Below are positions 13,635-13,656 of a DNA stretch of 13,656 bases, piece by piece; position 1 is the stretch's first letter; the number at the start of each line of letters is the position of its first letter. The notes under the pieces are model-generated. The model made no database searches. It had not been told where the DNA came from and was given only the letters and a program-made list of their open reading frames with translations. A program made the position numbers and the translations under genes. Origin of the DNA: an uncultured Atopobiaceae bacterium (GTDB lineage Bacteria; Actinomycetota; Coriobacteriia; Coriobacteriales; Atopobiaceae); NCBI GenBank assembly GCA_905235165.1, contig CAJOKK010000057.1, forward strand, positions 1 to 13,656, read 5' to 3'.

Positions 13635-13656
13635 TGAGTCAGTTACCGTAGCCCTT
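13635..13656 (+). repeat. copy of the TGAGTCA repeat, cut by window edge
   Basis: TGAGTCAGTTACCGTAGCCC then TT matches the first 22 bases of the 31-bp unit with one change (C for T). The remaining 9 bases lie outside the window. This shows the unit occurs at separate loci about 8.5 kb apart. Confidence 0.85.

Larger units (their letters stand above)
13392..13656. other. intergenic region upstream of murT-gatD
   Basis: No gene is visible. It holds the fusion gene's SD (GGAGG), a GC-rich palindromic hairpin (13414-13429), a 12-bp palindrome CCCGCATGCGGG (13501-13512), a T6 run (about 13534-13541), and two repeat-family copies towards the right edge. CATAAT (minus strand, near 13444) is a possible -10, but no matching -35 was found. 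Confidence 0.5.

Overview
The window looks like chromosomal DNA of a GC-rich Gram-positive bacterium, most likely an anaerobic or gut-type actinomycete of the class Coriobacteriia (Collinsella/Olsenella/Atopobium-like). The basis is gene content: an indolepyruvate:ferredoxin oxidoreductase, an acetyl-type MetA, LytTR two-component signalling, a MurT/GatD-like envelope enzyme, and GTG starts with strong Shine-Dalgarno sites. No 16S or other decisive marker is present, so the taxonomy is inference. Every gene except one (6415-6969) lies on the minus strand. There is no prophage, insertion sequence, CRISPR array or tRNA/rRNA.

Layout in minus-strand transcription order, from the right edge. (1) 13392-13656 is intergenic and carries two copies of a dispersed short repeat. 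(2) 11073-13391 is one long gene that fuses a MurT-like Mur ligase to a GatD-like amidotransferase domain. By eye, all three glutaminase triad positions are replaced. (3) 9758-10993, 8388-9761, 7487-8224 and 7018-7482 form a probable operon: a GT2-type glycosyltransferase, a LytS-type histidine kinase with GAF domain, a LytTR response regulator and a YfcE-like phosphoesterase. (4) 6415-6969 (plus strand) is a conserved-looking protein resembling the uracil-DNA glycosylase superfamily, divergent from thioredoxin (5987-6304). (5) 5117-5803 is a PAP2 membrane phosphatase. Its 3' end is followed by a 172-bp near-perfect palindrome built from copies of the dispersed repeat and of the gene's own last bases. 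(6) metA (3739-4707), iorA (1927-3699) and iorB (1290-1925) are closely spaced and probably co-transcribed. They link methionine entry (O-acetylhomoserine) with ferredoxin-linked aryl-pyruvate oxidation. (7) 748-1191 and 745-1 are a small HTH protein and a Ser/Thr protein kinase cut by the window edge, translationally coupled and with their own promoter.

Most genes are ordinary housekeeping or signalling functions. The points most worth a second look are the MurT-GatD fusion with a degenerate glutaminase site, the fold-back repeat structure after the PAP2 gene and its relatives at the right edge, the structured leader before metA, and the UDG-like protein without recognisable catalytic or Fe-S motifs. 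I did not find convincing evidence of a wholly new multi-gene system. The fused pseudo-amidotransferase Mur ligase is the best candidate for undescribed biochemistry.
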